64,000 bases of DNA from Sthenelais limicola (GCA_942159475.1 OW804096.1:41415744-41479743); one strand, 5' to 3'; numbered from the stretch's first letter, positions 51,322 to 61,629 are shown. A program made the numbers and translations. The notes: generated by a model not told the origin, from the letters alone.

Positions 51322-54300
51322 TTATTTTAGGCTGTCGATTTTTTCTTGTATGTCATCTTTAAGCCTTCTCCACATTGCCTTTTTTTCTCTCTGGGCTGAA
51401 CAGGTTGAAATTGAATAGAGAGTTACATTGCATCTCATTTTGAGCTCGGAAAATACATTTAATACATTTATTTTACCTTGGTCGAACAACCTTTGCCTAT
51501 GTATTATGGCTTTGACCTGCAGGACAATCCAATTTATAATTTTTACACATTGTTCGTCTCCTTCAAAACCAAACATTATATCTTGAAGAACTACTACCAT
51601 TCTACCCTTGTTCACAGACACAAGGTTTTTACCTCTTTTGTTTGTATTTAAGTACCCTACTTCATGTATCCATCTCAAAATATTCTGCCATATGTTGGTA
51701 TTAAGTTTGCATTTGACAAAGAAGTGGACAATGTCATCTTTTAGATTACAGTAGTTACACCTTGGAGAGTTGATGATTCTAATATTTTTTAAGTGCACAT
51801 TACATGTAATTATTTTATGAAGAATCTTGAATTGAAGTTCTTGCAATCTAGTTTCTGTTGTGGCTTTATATGGTAACGAAAAGCATTTTTTCCAGTCTAC
51901 CTGATCAAATTGGTCATCGTCCATATCTAACAATCTTTGCCACTCATCAAACTTTTCTCTCTCCATCTTCCTTTTTTTAATTAATTCACAATATATATTT
52001 TTTGCATTGCAGCTTATGAGGTTTAAGGCGGTACCATTAACATAAAAATCAACAGAGTTTTTTATTTGTACCCCTGCTGTTTCCTTAATGACCTTTAACC
52101 AGTTTTTGGGTATGGCATTTTTAATCGACATCCTCTCGAAAAAGGAGGGTCTGAACTCGTAGTTAAGACTAATTTCCGTGGTAGACATGAAAGAACCATT
52201 CTCTTTTATAAGGTCACCTATGGCAGTAATGCCTTGATCTTCCCAACTCTTATAATATATCATCTGCTTTTTGTCTTTTATAAATCTATTACACCATAGT
52301 CTTTCTTTGAAAAACTGAGCAGGCTCTGTAGGCTCGTGCTTGTAATAATGTCTATTCCACAATCTGAAGAGGTCGGCATAGAATTCGTTCAAAGCATTGG
52401 TTGGTTTGTATCTAGATAATAGTATATTATCCACTTTTCTACCATGAAAGGCTTCTAGGGACTTGTACCACGTGCTGTTACCTCCATGCATGATTCTTTT
52501 CACCCACATTATTCTATTGGCCTCATATATCTCATTTATTAAGCGTAAACCTAATCCTCCATTATCACTTTTCTGGGCCAAAAAGGCCACACCAATTCTA
52601 TGCGATCCATTTTTCCATACAAAGTTGAGCATTATTTCATTAATTTCTTGTAACACGGCTTTATCAAAGGATATACATGACAGCGAATGTTGAAACAAGG
52701 GTAATAAAAACACGTTGCAGACAAGAATTCGTCCCTTCATGGTTAGAGATCTACACTTCCATTGAGCTATAACATTTCTCACCTTTACTATAATATCGTC
52801 GCTGTTTATTTTTCTAAGTTCTTTTTCATTTCTTGGGTATAGTAAAGTAACTCCTAAGATTTTCATCGAGCTGACCCACTTAATTTCTTTTACTTTTTCA
52901 CTTGTTACACTTATTTCTCCTATTAGGAAACCATTAGATTTGGTCTTATTCAGGCAAAGGCCTGAGGCTAGGGAAAAGGATTCTACACATTCAATAGCAC
53001 ATAATAAGGACTTTTCGTCCTTCACAGAAATTGTAATATCATCCGCAAATTGGGTGATTTTAGTTTGAGAATCCGCAAGATTTATCCCCAGTATATCATT
53101 ATTTTTCCTAATATTTTCAGCAAGTTTTTCAATAACGATGGTGAACAGAGAAGATGATAGGGGTCGCCCTGTTTCATCCCTCTGTTCACCGAGAACCATT
53201 GAGAAGAGAATCCGTTGTTCATGAAAGTCGCCTTGGAATCCTTAAAAAGAGTTTCTATCCAACCTATGAATAAATCGCTAATGTTATGTGCTTCCATTGC
53301 TTTCCTTAAAAAGGTCCACTCTATGGAATCATAGGCTTTGGTAAAATCTAGAGATGCAATGATACCACTCTCTTTTTCGTGTTCAAGATAAGAAATAATG
53401 TCATCGATTTTTCGAATAGCGGTTCCAATGAACCTTCCTTTCACAAAGCCAAGTTGGTCTTCATGTATTATGCTTGGGAGAAAGAGATTTAACCTTGAGG
53501 CTATTGTTTTTGATATAATTTTATAATCGACATTGAGTAAGGTGATGGGTCTCCAATTTTTTATATAAGAGGGGTCGTTCCCTTTCTTTGGAATAACACT
53601 AATTATGCCACGTTTTTGGTTCTCTGTCATTTCTCCCTCTCCCAAGCATTGATGAAGCATATTCATGAACATATCATTTATGGTGTACCAAAATTTCTGG
53701 AAAAACTCCACAGTAAAACCATCGCAACCAGGCGATTTGTTTTTCTTCATTTGTTTTACAATTTTTTCAACTTCAGGCTCTGTTATTTCTTCACATAATA
53801 TTCCATTATCAGTCTCATCTAACTGGACAAATTGCTGTCGATTTGTAAAATCGTCCGCCACATTGCGGTTGACACATTTACTAGAATACAGTTCAGAATA
53901 GAAATTATGACCTTCCTCGAGTATTTTCTTGGGACAATCGGATAATTTACCATCGATATTTAAGGTGTTTATAACTTTTTTTTCTCCTCTGTATTTTTCA
54001 AGGGCGCAAAAGAACTTAGAAGGTCTTTCTCCTTCAACTGCCCATTTGGCTTTGGACCTTATTAGGGCTCCTTCTGCCTTATTTAAATCATATTCTCTAG
54101 CTTGCTTAAGTAGCTCATTTTTTTCATGCCGTTCTTCAATATTAAGCCTTTTTTTTCTATCGAGAACATTCAATCTGTTATTTCTATCTAGTACACTTTT
54201 TCTTCTTTCTTTCGCCATCTGGCTAGATATTGCTATGGCCTCTTCCCTAACTTTTAATTTGAAGAATTCCCACGTTAATTTGGGGTTAAGATTATCATTT

Positions 54301-54491
54301 ACAGCATTTCTACATAACTCTTCAATTTTGGCGATAAAGCGATCATTTTCGAGGAGGGCCGAATTCATTTTCCAATACCCTCTACCCCTACCTTGAGCAC
54401 CCGTATGAAGCATTATTCTTGTTTCTTTATGATCTGAGTGAGGGGTAAAATTTGTTTCATTTAACTCCACCTTGCTTATCAAATTTTTAGA
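51322..54491 (-). pseudogene. LINE ORF2: end of endonuclease, reverse transcriptase, C-terminal finger (frameshifted)
   Basis: The frame continues right after the TAA with SKNLISKVELNETNF and the endonuclease SDH motif (PHSDHKETR). The RT blocks follow: NKSPGCDGFTVEFFQKFW, NWRPITLLNVDYKIISK, DQLGFVKGR, motif A SLDFTKAYDSIEW, motif B GMKQGDP. At about 53160 one base is missing in a C run and the reading moves to the frame of 53199-51322 (LSSSLFTIVIEKLAENI), which has motif C FADD and a C-terminal CNYC...H...C finger before TAA 51322-51324. The catalytic core residues are present but the ORF is broken, so this copy is not expected to be active. Confidence 0.9.
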
Positions 54492-55676
54492 TTAATCTAT
54501 ACGAGATTCCTGCTCGTTTCTTTCCCACGTATGAGAGGGGTTACCATTTTCTCTCTCTGCTATTATATCGGACAGGTCTTGTTCGATTACAAAATAAGAC
54601 AGCTCTTTGCTTACTTTAGAGGTTTTTTTGTTAGACAGATCAGCATTAAAGTCACCCATTATTACACACTGGTCATATTTCAATTTATCCATACATTTTG
54701 ATAGCTCTTTCCACAGGGTTTTTTGGTCTTTGGGGCAGTCTGCTGTTGGCGCGTATACATTCATTATACACATTTTCACTTTTTCACAGGTAATTATTAT
54801 ATACTGCCATCTACCGTCACTGTCCTTACCCTCATTTGTTATTTTATTTTTTAAATCTTTAGATACCAATAGTAATACTCCTCTTGAGGCGGATGTTCCA
54901 TGCGAATATTTTATTTCGCCTGGCCATTGAGTGTTCCAGATCTTTTCTATGGTAGGTTTGGAATGTGTCTCTTGTAAGGCCACGATCGTATTAGGCCATT
55001 GTCTATATTCATAGTGGTTTGAAAGAGGGCTGTTGCAAGTAAAGAATACAACCGTGTTCTCATCTTCTCTTTTGCTTAGCTGAGAGAGAAGGAGTTCAGT
55101 GGGTACACCTTCTAATTGGTCGTGTCTATATGTCACTCTGTTGATTATTATTCCTCCTCTGATAATTTTATGTTCGAACCCTTTCTTGTCAGCTGCATCT
55201 GCGATCATTTTGACTCTGTTGTATCGTTGGCGGAGGATTAGCGGTGTGTCTCTTTTGATGCCAAAGCCTCTTTCTTCCTTCTCTGTTACTTCCATTCCCT
55301 CTTCTTTTAGGGTGGTCTTTTTCGGTCTGGGTCTTAGTTCCCACACTTTGTCTGCATCTAAGGCCGCGAAAAACTCTACTTTAATTGGGGCATCTTGTTT
55401 CCAATTGACTCTGTAGGCCTTCTTGTATAACATGTGTTCGAGCCCTAGATTATCTGTCAGTATGTTTGTGACCTTTTCATCCAGTTCTGGTTGTGATTCA
55501 TTTAGAGTTGACTTAACCCCAACGAATAATAAGTTGTTTTCTAATTTTTTAGACTCGTTTTGGATGAAGGCCTCATCTTCATTGATTCTTTCTCTTCTGT
55601 TTCTGGTATAATCTGTGTCTTTGGTTGTCGAGATTACTTCTTGCATGGCCCTCATGTCCTTTTCGTGGACATTCAT
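54492..55676 (-). pseudogene. Chimeric LINE ORF: ORF1 C-terminal half fused to truncated endonuclease
   Basis: 394 codons. The first ~215 residues continue ORF1: end of the coiled coil, an RRM-like segment (NNLLFVGVKSTLNES...), then a CTD-like segment (RDTPLILRQRYNRVKMIADA). At about 55000-55020 the text switches without a stop into the endonuclease at IVALQETHSK and continues through SASRGVLLLV, MNVYAPTADCP, CVIMGDFNADL and NPSHTWERNEQESRID, then stops at TAA 54492-54494. The beginning of the endonuclease (with its catalytic Asn) and the ORF1/ORF2 junction are missing, which points to an internal deletion that happened to keep frame. Confidence 0.85.
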
Positions 55677-56302
55677 CTTTTTTTTACGTCAGCTATGTCA
55701 GTATCTCTTTCTTCATTGTCATCGATAATTTCCTGCCTCAGTTTATCGACTTGTTCGATGGTATCCTCTTTGACTTCTTTTTTAGCTGTTTTTATTTCCT
55801 CTCTCACTACTCCAAACTCTTGGGTATTTTCTGCGATGGCTGCATTTTGGGTGTTTATCGTTGTCTTCATGGAGTTTAGGATTTTTTGTAGTTTATCCAT
55901 CCTCCTTTCCGCTTTGAGATTACTTTCTTTCTGTTCAGATGCCATTGTGGAGACTATTTTTACGACATCTCCTTCCAGATCTAACTCTTCATCGGAGTTG
56001 TTCTCACTACCACTTTTCTCGTCTGATTCGTCGAGATCCACCTGTTCCTCTTCCATTAGTTCTTCGTTAGGGATTTTTTCCGCAGGTTCAGCTATTTTGT
56101 CTTTCTTCTCGGACGTTTTCACATTTTTATTTTTGGCAGCCGATTTTATTACTCTGTCTCCTTTACTTCCCTCACCCGATTTGTCTCCAGCCATTGCGCT
56201 CCTTGTTTGTTTTTTCTTTTTGGTTTCTAATTCCGACCCCTCTCCTGAATCAGTATTTCTCCTTTTCTCTCCCTGGGCCTTACTAGTTGGGGCCGTGCTC
56301 AT
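55673..56302 (-). pseudogene. LINE ORF1, N-terminal half
   Basis: 209 residues starting MSTAPTSKAQGEKRRNTDSG. A Lys/Glu/Ser-rich disordered head is followed by a long heptad-patterned segment (KAERRMDKLQKILNSMKTT to QVDKLRQEIIDDNEERD), the coiled coil that trimerises L1 ORF1 proteins. The reading breaks at DVKKR-stop in an A8 tract (plus-strand T8 at 55678-55685). The next frame carries on with NVHEKDMRAMQEV, so a one-base slip separates this from the rest of ORF1. Confidence 0.85.
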
Positions 56303-57560
56303 AGCGGGAAAGGTGCGTTGGACCTGGTAGTTACGGTTTCTTGCTATAGCGTTACAATGTTATTTTACCTTTACCTGGTTTCCGGTAAGATGGCGGAAGG
56401 AGCTTCCGGTTACTTTATTTTGATATTTTGCAGCTCGATTTTCAATGTTTTTGCAATTATTATAAATTGTCAAGATTAATCCCGCTGTTCTAGAGTTTAG
56501 AGTAACAGTATTTAGGTGTGAAGTTAGTTTTCATTCGTTGCTTTAGCTTACTTTGGTCACGATTCCGGTTTTGATGGCGTCCTCGACTCGGTCTGTGCTA
56601 GCTTGTGGCTGGGTCGTTGGCTATCTAGATTAGACGGCCCGTGCTTGACCAGCGGTCAGGAGACCCCGTAGGTATAAACAAAATGGCTAGCCTCCTGGCG
56701 AACTGACCTACTTAATTAGCTTGCTGTCACGAGGTTTATGCTGAAGAAGATTGTTAGATTTTATTCTCCTTATTGAACATATATATTTGTTTCCCACTTT
56801 GTAACCAGTTGCCGTATTGCTTTTTTCCGTATTTTCCGAAGATATTAGGCGATTAGCTTCCTCATTCGGTACGGGATGAGATTGGCTAGATGGTCTGTGA
56901 TCCTTACCCTTTTGGATTATCGGAATTGTTTGGAATATCTAAAATTCACCTGTTACATCCTTGGCTAGGTACCATTTGTCACTGTCTTTGTAAGTCCTTT
57001 TATAATTCCTTCAGTTTGGGGTTTATCCTTTCTCCAGATAGAGTTTCTAGTGTTCACGATAATCCCTCCAGTGGGCGATAATCCCTCGCGGGTTAAGGTC
57101 CGTTGGATTTGAAGCGGCAAAGGCTAAAAGTCTTTCTAACACTTTTTTGCTTATTCCGATTTGCTTTTTCTGGCTGTAGGCTGATAATTGTTCGTCTTAT
57201 ACACTTTTCTACAACTTTTTGAGAAGAAATTCTCTTTCCGGACCTGAAAAAAAGGAATAATTAGTGGAGCACGCTCCGGTACGTCTTGTTCCTTCTAAAT
57301 CTAGGCGGAAGGTCTAATGAAGGACATTAGCCATAGCCCATACGTGTGTACACATGCAGACGCCAAAAGCGATGATGTGCAGTGAGTCCAAGCTTAAGTT
57401 CTAGCATGGAAGAAGATTTCACCCAATATTCCTTCCTTAATTCAGCTTTCCAGATATGATTGCCTAACAATTCGAACTAAGCGATAAATAGTTGGTCAAT
57501 ACCTTTCCAAAGATAGCATTGCTAATCAGAGCTAACACATAATAAACGACTGTCAGCTGA
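56303..57560. other. LINE 5' UTR and/or gene promoter region
   Basis: No coding signal. The part nearest ORF1 has AAGATGGCGG (56387-56396, YY1-like) embedded in ETS-like CCGGAAG/CTTCCGG palindromic text, as expected for an internal or adjacent Pol II promoter. Where the LINE ends and host DNA resumes is not visible. Confidence 0.35.
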
Positions 57561-57567
57561 GAGAGCG

Positions 57568-57576
57568 TGGCGGGAA
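57568..57576 (+). promoter_or_regulatory. E2F-like site
   Basis: TGGCGGGAA matches the E2F/DP consensus. It lies about 110 bp before the ATG at 57686. Prediction from motif only. Confidence 0.35.
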
Positions 57577-57624
57577 CAAGCAAACCGCTCCGCACGCCGC
57601 CTACCGTTGGACCACCGTATCATG

Positions 57625-57636
57625 AAAAATGGCGGC
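57625..57636 (+). promoter_or_regulatory. YY1-like element near predicted transcription start
   Basis: AAAAATGGCGGC matches the YY1 motif that sits just downstream of transcription starts in many housekeeping animal promoters, in the orientation expected for the + strand gene starting at 57686. Its own ATG opens a different reading. Confidence 0.45.
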
Positions 57637-57685
57637 CTGATACGGAAACGACGACCTGTGAAGCTGTGTTCAAAACAATACCAAA

Positions 57686-58749
57686 ATGAATTCTAAGCGT
57701 ACGTTATACAAACCTGCTACCACCGAAAAGGTTGCCAGTAAACCCAAGAGGTGAGTAGTACTCTATGTATGTGTGTCACAGTTGTAAGATTAATCATTAC
57801 CCCAGAAAATTGGAAAACTTTCATCTAATGAGTGATAATACAGGGTGTAGGATATCTTTTCTCACTAAACCCAGAGCTAGGCCTATATAACTTGTTACAG
57901 TAGGCCTATGTATTATTTCTGCTAAGCCATTAGTAGGCTTTACCTTATGTTTTCTGTTAGAAAATAGGAGATTACAATATCTGCCATGAGGCAAGTTTCT
58001 TGAGGTTATAATAGGGAGTAATAATAATCCACTTTATTCTACTAAATCTGAGGTATTATCTCAACGAGTTAGTTAAGTTTTTAACTTGTTGAACTTGAAT
58101 AGATAACATTAGGTCTATATTAACTTTAAGATTTAAATTAATCATCGCCGATAAAATCAAAGTAATTTATAACTGATAGCAATACGAGAACGATCTGAGA
58201 CGATTGCCATATATTTCTAAGAATACTTAACTTTTACTAGTTAGTAGGGGTTCATATTTGTTTGTAAACTTGTTCCATTCACTGATTCAGATGTTTTGTC
58301 TAATGTAATGAGTCAAGGCCTCTGGACAAATAGGATTTCTAAGTCTAGTTATTCCTATTTTTGTATACCGCCAGGAAAACTCTCGCCCAGGGTCGACTGG
58401 TAACAAAGCCCACAGGAGGTGAATCTGGAGATCATGCTTCGGGTCTTATCCAAGGAACTCTTACTGGTAGGCAAATTTATAGGTTAAAATTGAAAAGTCA
58501 ATGGTTCACTTTGTTCAGATTGAATTAATGCATTCACAATAAAGTGAATCTCTCTAATGATAAATTCCGAAACATCGCATAATTAATCAATTGACTCGTA
58601 TGAATACAAGAAATAAATCTATTGGGTTCTTTCCTCCGATTGTATATATGATGTGCATCGTTTTTAGATTCATCCACTGGGGCAGCAAAAACTGCTCTGA
58701 CCAGTTCTCCTCGCGCCACCAGAAACGTCCACCCATCAAATCCACGCAG
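57686..58749 (+). CDS. Unrecognised gene, first three coding exons (continues downstream)
   Basis: ATG at 57686 opens MNSKRTLYKPATTEKVASKP. Exons 57686-57750, 58375-58466 and 58668-58749 have good GT..AG junctions (GTGAGT, GTAGGC, GTATTT donors) and keep phase (2, 1, 2), giving 79 residues ending RNVHPSNPR. The segment is basic, Ser/Thr/Gly-rich and probably disordered. I do not recognise the family. E2F-like and YY1-like motifs upstream suggest a broadly expressed or cell-cycle gene. The next exon is not visible before the Penelope-like element begins at 59417, so the PLE probably lies in the third intron. Without homology the exon model rests on phase and splice signals. Confidence 0.5.
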
Positions 58750-59416
58750 GTATTTGTTCGTTATCATTTAGATTTCGGATTTTCATTAACTTTGTGGTAT
58801 CAAAAGCTTTAAAGGCCGGGCACAGCATATATAAACGACCCATGGCTGGTACTAGTATAACATTTTCTTTTGTCTCCTTCCTTCCTTCTCTCATACATAC
58901 ATGTATGTTTTAAAGATATATGCGGGTGTCATCACACACGCCACCTAGCGGCTCCTATTTTTCTTTGAAATAGTTTATCATCATCATAAGTTGAGATGTA
59001 TTTGTGCTCCATTTTCGATATCAACAGGGTTTATTTTTATTAAAGCAGTTTGGAGTCATGTTTTTCAGGATTCATTTTCATTGATTATGCTGTTTGATTA
59101 CTAAATTTGGGTGATGTGGTCATCTTCAAATGACCACAACTTTTTTTTAACCTCGTCAACATACTGTTTTTCTTTGGTAAATCTGTAGCATAATATACCA
59201 AATATATGTATAGAAAGTTTTGATGTAAAGTCACCGATCATTATTTTTTTATATATTGAAATGTGAAAAAAAAACCATTTTCCCATAGACTTCAATGCTA
59301 AAGCACTGTTATTTTCATGGGGCTGTAGAAAAAAAAATAAGTCGTTGACATGTACTTTTTTTTTCATTTCTTGCTTTCTTATGTAGTCAGGAATGATCCC
59401 TGAACGTTTCATAAAA
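58750..59416. other. Intron of the unrecognised gene, with repeat fragment
   Basis: Mostly A/T-rich. CCCATAGACTTCAATGCTAA at 59282-59301 matches 49980-49999 with one difference. No exon recognised. Confidence 0.45.
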
Positions 59417-59503
59417 AATGGTTGGATGTTACACTACTAACTGAACTTGAAAACCGTTTGAATTGTTGATTTCTTGTTGCGTGGAAAAACGATGGATTCG
59501 TGG
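59417..59503 (-). repeat. PLE terminal direct repeat (pLTR), left copy, identical part
   Basis: Identical over 87 bp to 63914-64000 and continuing left to right beyond what the window shows of the other copy. AATGGTTGGATGTTACACTA marks the outer edge. Confidence 0.9.
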
Positions 59504-59528
59504 GTTTGGAATTCGTGATTTTATTGTG

Positions 59529-59565
59529 CCCAACGTTTCGGTGCTCTTTGCACCTTCTTCAGGGG
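59529..59565 (-). ncRNA. Hammerhead-ribozyme-like motif in PLE terminal repeat
   Basis: On the minus strand: CCC, then CTGAAGA (59562-59556), stem II GGTGC/GCACC (59554-59550 with 59544-59540) around AAAGA, then GAAA (59539-59536), self-complementary ACGT (59536-59533), T as the nucleotide before the predicted cut, and GGG (59531-59529) pairing with the first CCC. These are the CUGANGA and GAAA boxes of the hammerhead. The minimal palindromic stem III fits the dimer-type hammerheads described in PLEs. Activity is inferred. Confidence 0.7.
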
Positions 59566-59919
59566 TTCCGTATACAATAATGCTTGGTTCTGGGGGGATG
59601 AGTTCTTATATAGGTGTCATACTGATTGCAATGTATTATGGGATACCTTTATATACATACAAAGTTAGCATGGATACTCATTGTCTCAATATATTAGTCC
59701 CGTATAAAATTTATGAATTGTCAAATATCATGTTCTTCTTTGATAATTAACCTTTGGATTTTTAGTTTTTAACAAAATTTTCACATATTTCAAACTTTCA
59801 GTAATTTTAACCAGTATTTAAGTTTTTAACGATTTAAAAAAAATTAGTAATGTCAGCAGGGGCCCGATCTTTGTCTGGGCTTTAAGAGTTCGCACTTTTA
59901 ACGATAGGTTAAACAGCTT

Positions 59920-60804
59920 CTAGTCCTTCATATTGACTAAATAGCAGAAGTCACTAGCGAGGTTGGTATCAAGTTCGTTCAATATGTGAGAAATGCCCCT
60001 TAGGACTGCTCTAGATACCCGGTAGTTGTGCGGGGTCAGCAGAGCCCTACCGGTTAGATACTTAGCTGGGGTCTGTGAGCTGTTATCAATTAATGTTATT
60101 AAATCCTCGGTGGTTGTTGAGGCGTCTGTTTGTTGGACATAGTCCGAGTTGGAGGAAGACACTGATGAGTTGGTGGCAGCCGGTGTGGTGTTGGTGGTGG
60201 TCGGTAGGACGGCAGTGGTGGTGGCGGCAGGCTCGTCCATGGTGGGCGTGGCATCGAGCTGGTATAGTTGGTTGATTGTTGATCTGATGTTTTGGTTGAT
60301 CATGCGTTGTTCATGTTCCAGATAGGCGGGTACATGTGAGTTTGGTGTAGAAGTGGGGGCGTATTTGTTTAGGCCTAGTCTGTAGTGGTCGGCATTGGAG
60401 TCGTAGTTCATTAGTGATAGTCTACTCTTCTTATGGGTTGGCTCTGGTGATGGCTCCTGGGTGAGGGAATCCCCTTCGGTAGGCCGTTTGCTGGGCTGTA
60501 GGCCCGTGGATCGTATTATTGAGTTGAATTGATCACAGTTTTTCAGTTGTTTGTAAGTGTCTGCCGCTGTTTGAATGGCCGTGTTGGTGAATGCTGGATT
60601 TACATTCGGAATGAAAATATCATCACTTCCATGTTTGGAGGCGTGGTGCCTCTCGAGTGCCGATCTTGATGCGTACTCCTTGTAGCAGATGTTGCAATAA
60701 ACCTTTTTAGTCTTCTCATGTTCTACCGTGTAGTGTCGTCTAACCGCCTTTTGGCCGTCAAAATATCTGTCGCATTGGTTGCACTTAATGAGATTGGCTG
60801 CCAT
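59920..60804 (-). CDS. Extra PLE 3' ORF: two C2H2 zinc fingers plus long tail
   Basis: The ATG at 60804 (MAANLIKCNQCDRYF) gives 294 residues. Two adjacent classical fingers, both C-x2-C-x12-H-x4-H, span residues 8-29 and 37-58 (CNQCDRYF...H...H and CNICYKEY...H...H). The rest is a Ser/Thr/Pro-rich region (TTTAVLPTTTNTT, SSVSSSNSDY) and a short C-terminal block (YLTGRALLTPHNYRVSRAV, NELDTNLASDFCYLVNM). It is in the same frame as the GIY-YIG ORF, beginning about 28 nt after its stop, and lies within the repeat-bounded element. Long, uninterrupted and conserved-looking, it seems to be a real element gene. A role in nucleic-acid binding is inferred from the fingers only. Confidence 0.8.
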   Translation of the reverse strand: MAANLIKCNQCDRYFDGQKAVRRHYTVEHEKTKKVYCNICYKEYASRSALERHHASKHGSDDIFIPNVNPAFTNTAIQTAADTYKQLKNCDQFNSIIRSTGLQPSKRPTEGDSLTQEPSPEPTHKKSRLSLMNYDSNADHYRLGLNKYAPTSTPNSHVPAYLEHEQRMINQNIRSTINQLYQLDATPTMDEPAATTTAVLPTTTNTTPAATNSSVSSSNSDYVQQTDASTTTEDLITLIDNSSQTPAKYLTGRALLTPHNYRVSRAVLRGISHILNELDTNLASDFCYLVNMKD

Positions 60805-60831
60805 TGCGTGTGTCAATGCTGTTGGACCGAG

Positions 60832-61629
60832 TCAAGTGCGAATGTTCATTCCTCTCGGTTGGTGTGTTGACAGTTTTCGAATCCACGCTTCTTCTAAGCG
60901 TAGACGGTGGTTAAGGGTTGATGCCGTGTCGTCAAGCACCATTATTGTGACGTCACTCAGTTGGTGATCCGCGCCGTTGAAGTGGCGCGCCACGGGCTTC
61001 TCAACGCGTCGGTGGATGATGTCGTTGTTATGTTGCAAACGTCGCTCGTGGAGCGTGTTTTTGGTTTGACCTATATAGGTGCTATTGCACCTTTTGCATT
61101 GTATCGCGTAGACTACACATGTGCTACGGCACGTGCAGTGGCCTTTGATCCTGTACGTGTGAATGCCGTAAGAATCTTTGATTGATGTCAGTGTTTTGAT
61201 TAATGGACAAGTCGTGCAGTTTCTTCTTCTGCATGGGTAGGTACCGCATGGTTTGCAGTCTGGTGGGAAAGTGGATTGGGTGAGTAGTGAGCGTAGATTG
61301 GGCGTTTTCTTGTAAGCTACGATGATTTTGTGTTCAAGGAGTTTTTCATTGTTGATCGAGCCATCTAAGATGTTTTGGTTGTTTTTTATTGTGTCCACGG
61401 TTCTCTGGTGGAGGTGTGCCTCGTAGGTTATAATCAATGGGATTATCTTTTTCTCTTGTCTGAGTTCCGTTCTTCGTAGAAGGTCGGTTCTGTTGATCTG
61501 TCTGATTTTGTCATAGGTTGCCCAGAGTAATTTCCTGGGGTATTGACGTGCTGCAAAGTGGCCCATCATTGTGAGGGCGTGTTTGTGGAATTCCTGAGGG
61601 GTGCTGCATATTAGTTTCACCCGTAGGAG
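60832..61629 (-). CDS. PLE GIY-YIG endonuclease domain (downstream of an in-frame stop)
   Basis: In frame with the RT after its TAA: LLRVKLICSTPQEFHKHAL, a helical linker, the Cys-rich block CKPCGTYPCRRRNCTTCP, then the GIY-YIG core VVYAIQCKRC...TYIGQTKNTLHERR, a conserved His region (ARHFNG) and the catalytic Glu region (RLEEAWIRKL). It ends at TGA 60832-60834. In PLEs this nuclease nicks the target for reverse transcription. It has no ATG of its own near its start, so as it stands it would not be translated as part of the RT protein unless the stop is read through. Confidence 0.9.
   Translation of the reverse strand, partial: LLRVKLICSTPQEFHKHALTMMGHFAARQYPRKLLWATYDKIRQINRTDLLRRTELRQEKKIIPLIITYEAHLHQRTVDTIKNNQNILDGSINNEKLLEHKIIVAYKKTPNLRSLLTQSTFPPDCKPCGTYPCRRRNCTTCPLIKTLTSIKDSYGIHTYRIKGHCTCRSTCVVYAIQCKRCNSTYIGQTKNTLHERRLQHNNDIIHRRVEKPVARHFNGADHQLSDVTIMVLDDTASTLNHRLRLEEAWIRKLSTHQPRGMNIRT

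Larger units (their letters stand above)
51322..56302 (-). mobile_element. L1-like LINE (non-LTR retrotransposon), defective copy
   Basis: Reading the minus strand: coiled-coil ORF1 protein, RNA-binding domain, then apurinic-type endonuclease, reverse transcriptase and a C-terminal Cys/His finger. Order and motifs (QETH, GDFN, SRID, SDH, FADD) fit the L1 clade. Defects: a frameshift in an A8 tract near 55680, a deletion joining ORF1 directly to the endonuclease near 55010, an in-frame TAA at 54492-54494, and a one-base frameshift near 53160. No poly(A) tail or target duplication was found. The true 3' end lies somewhere in about 50950-51321, and the 5' end upstream of 56302. Confidence 0.93.

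Noticed and set aside
53929..56330. Plus-strand ORFs of up to 256 codons opposite the LINE
   Set aside because: Antisense shadows of the LINE ORFs.
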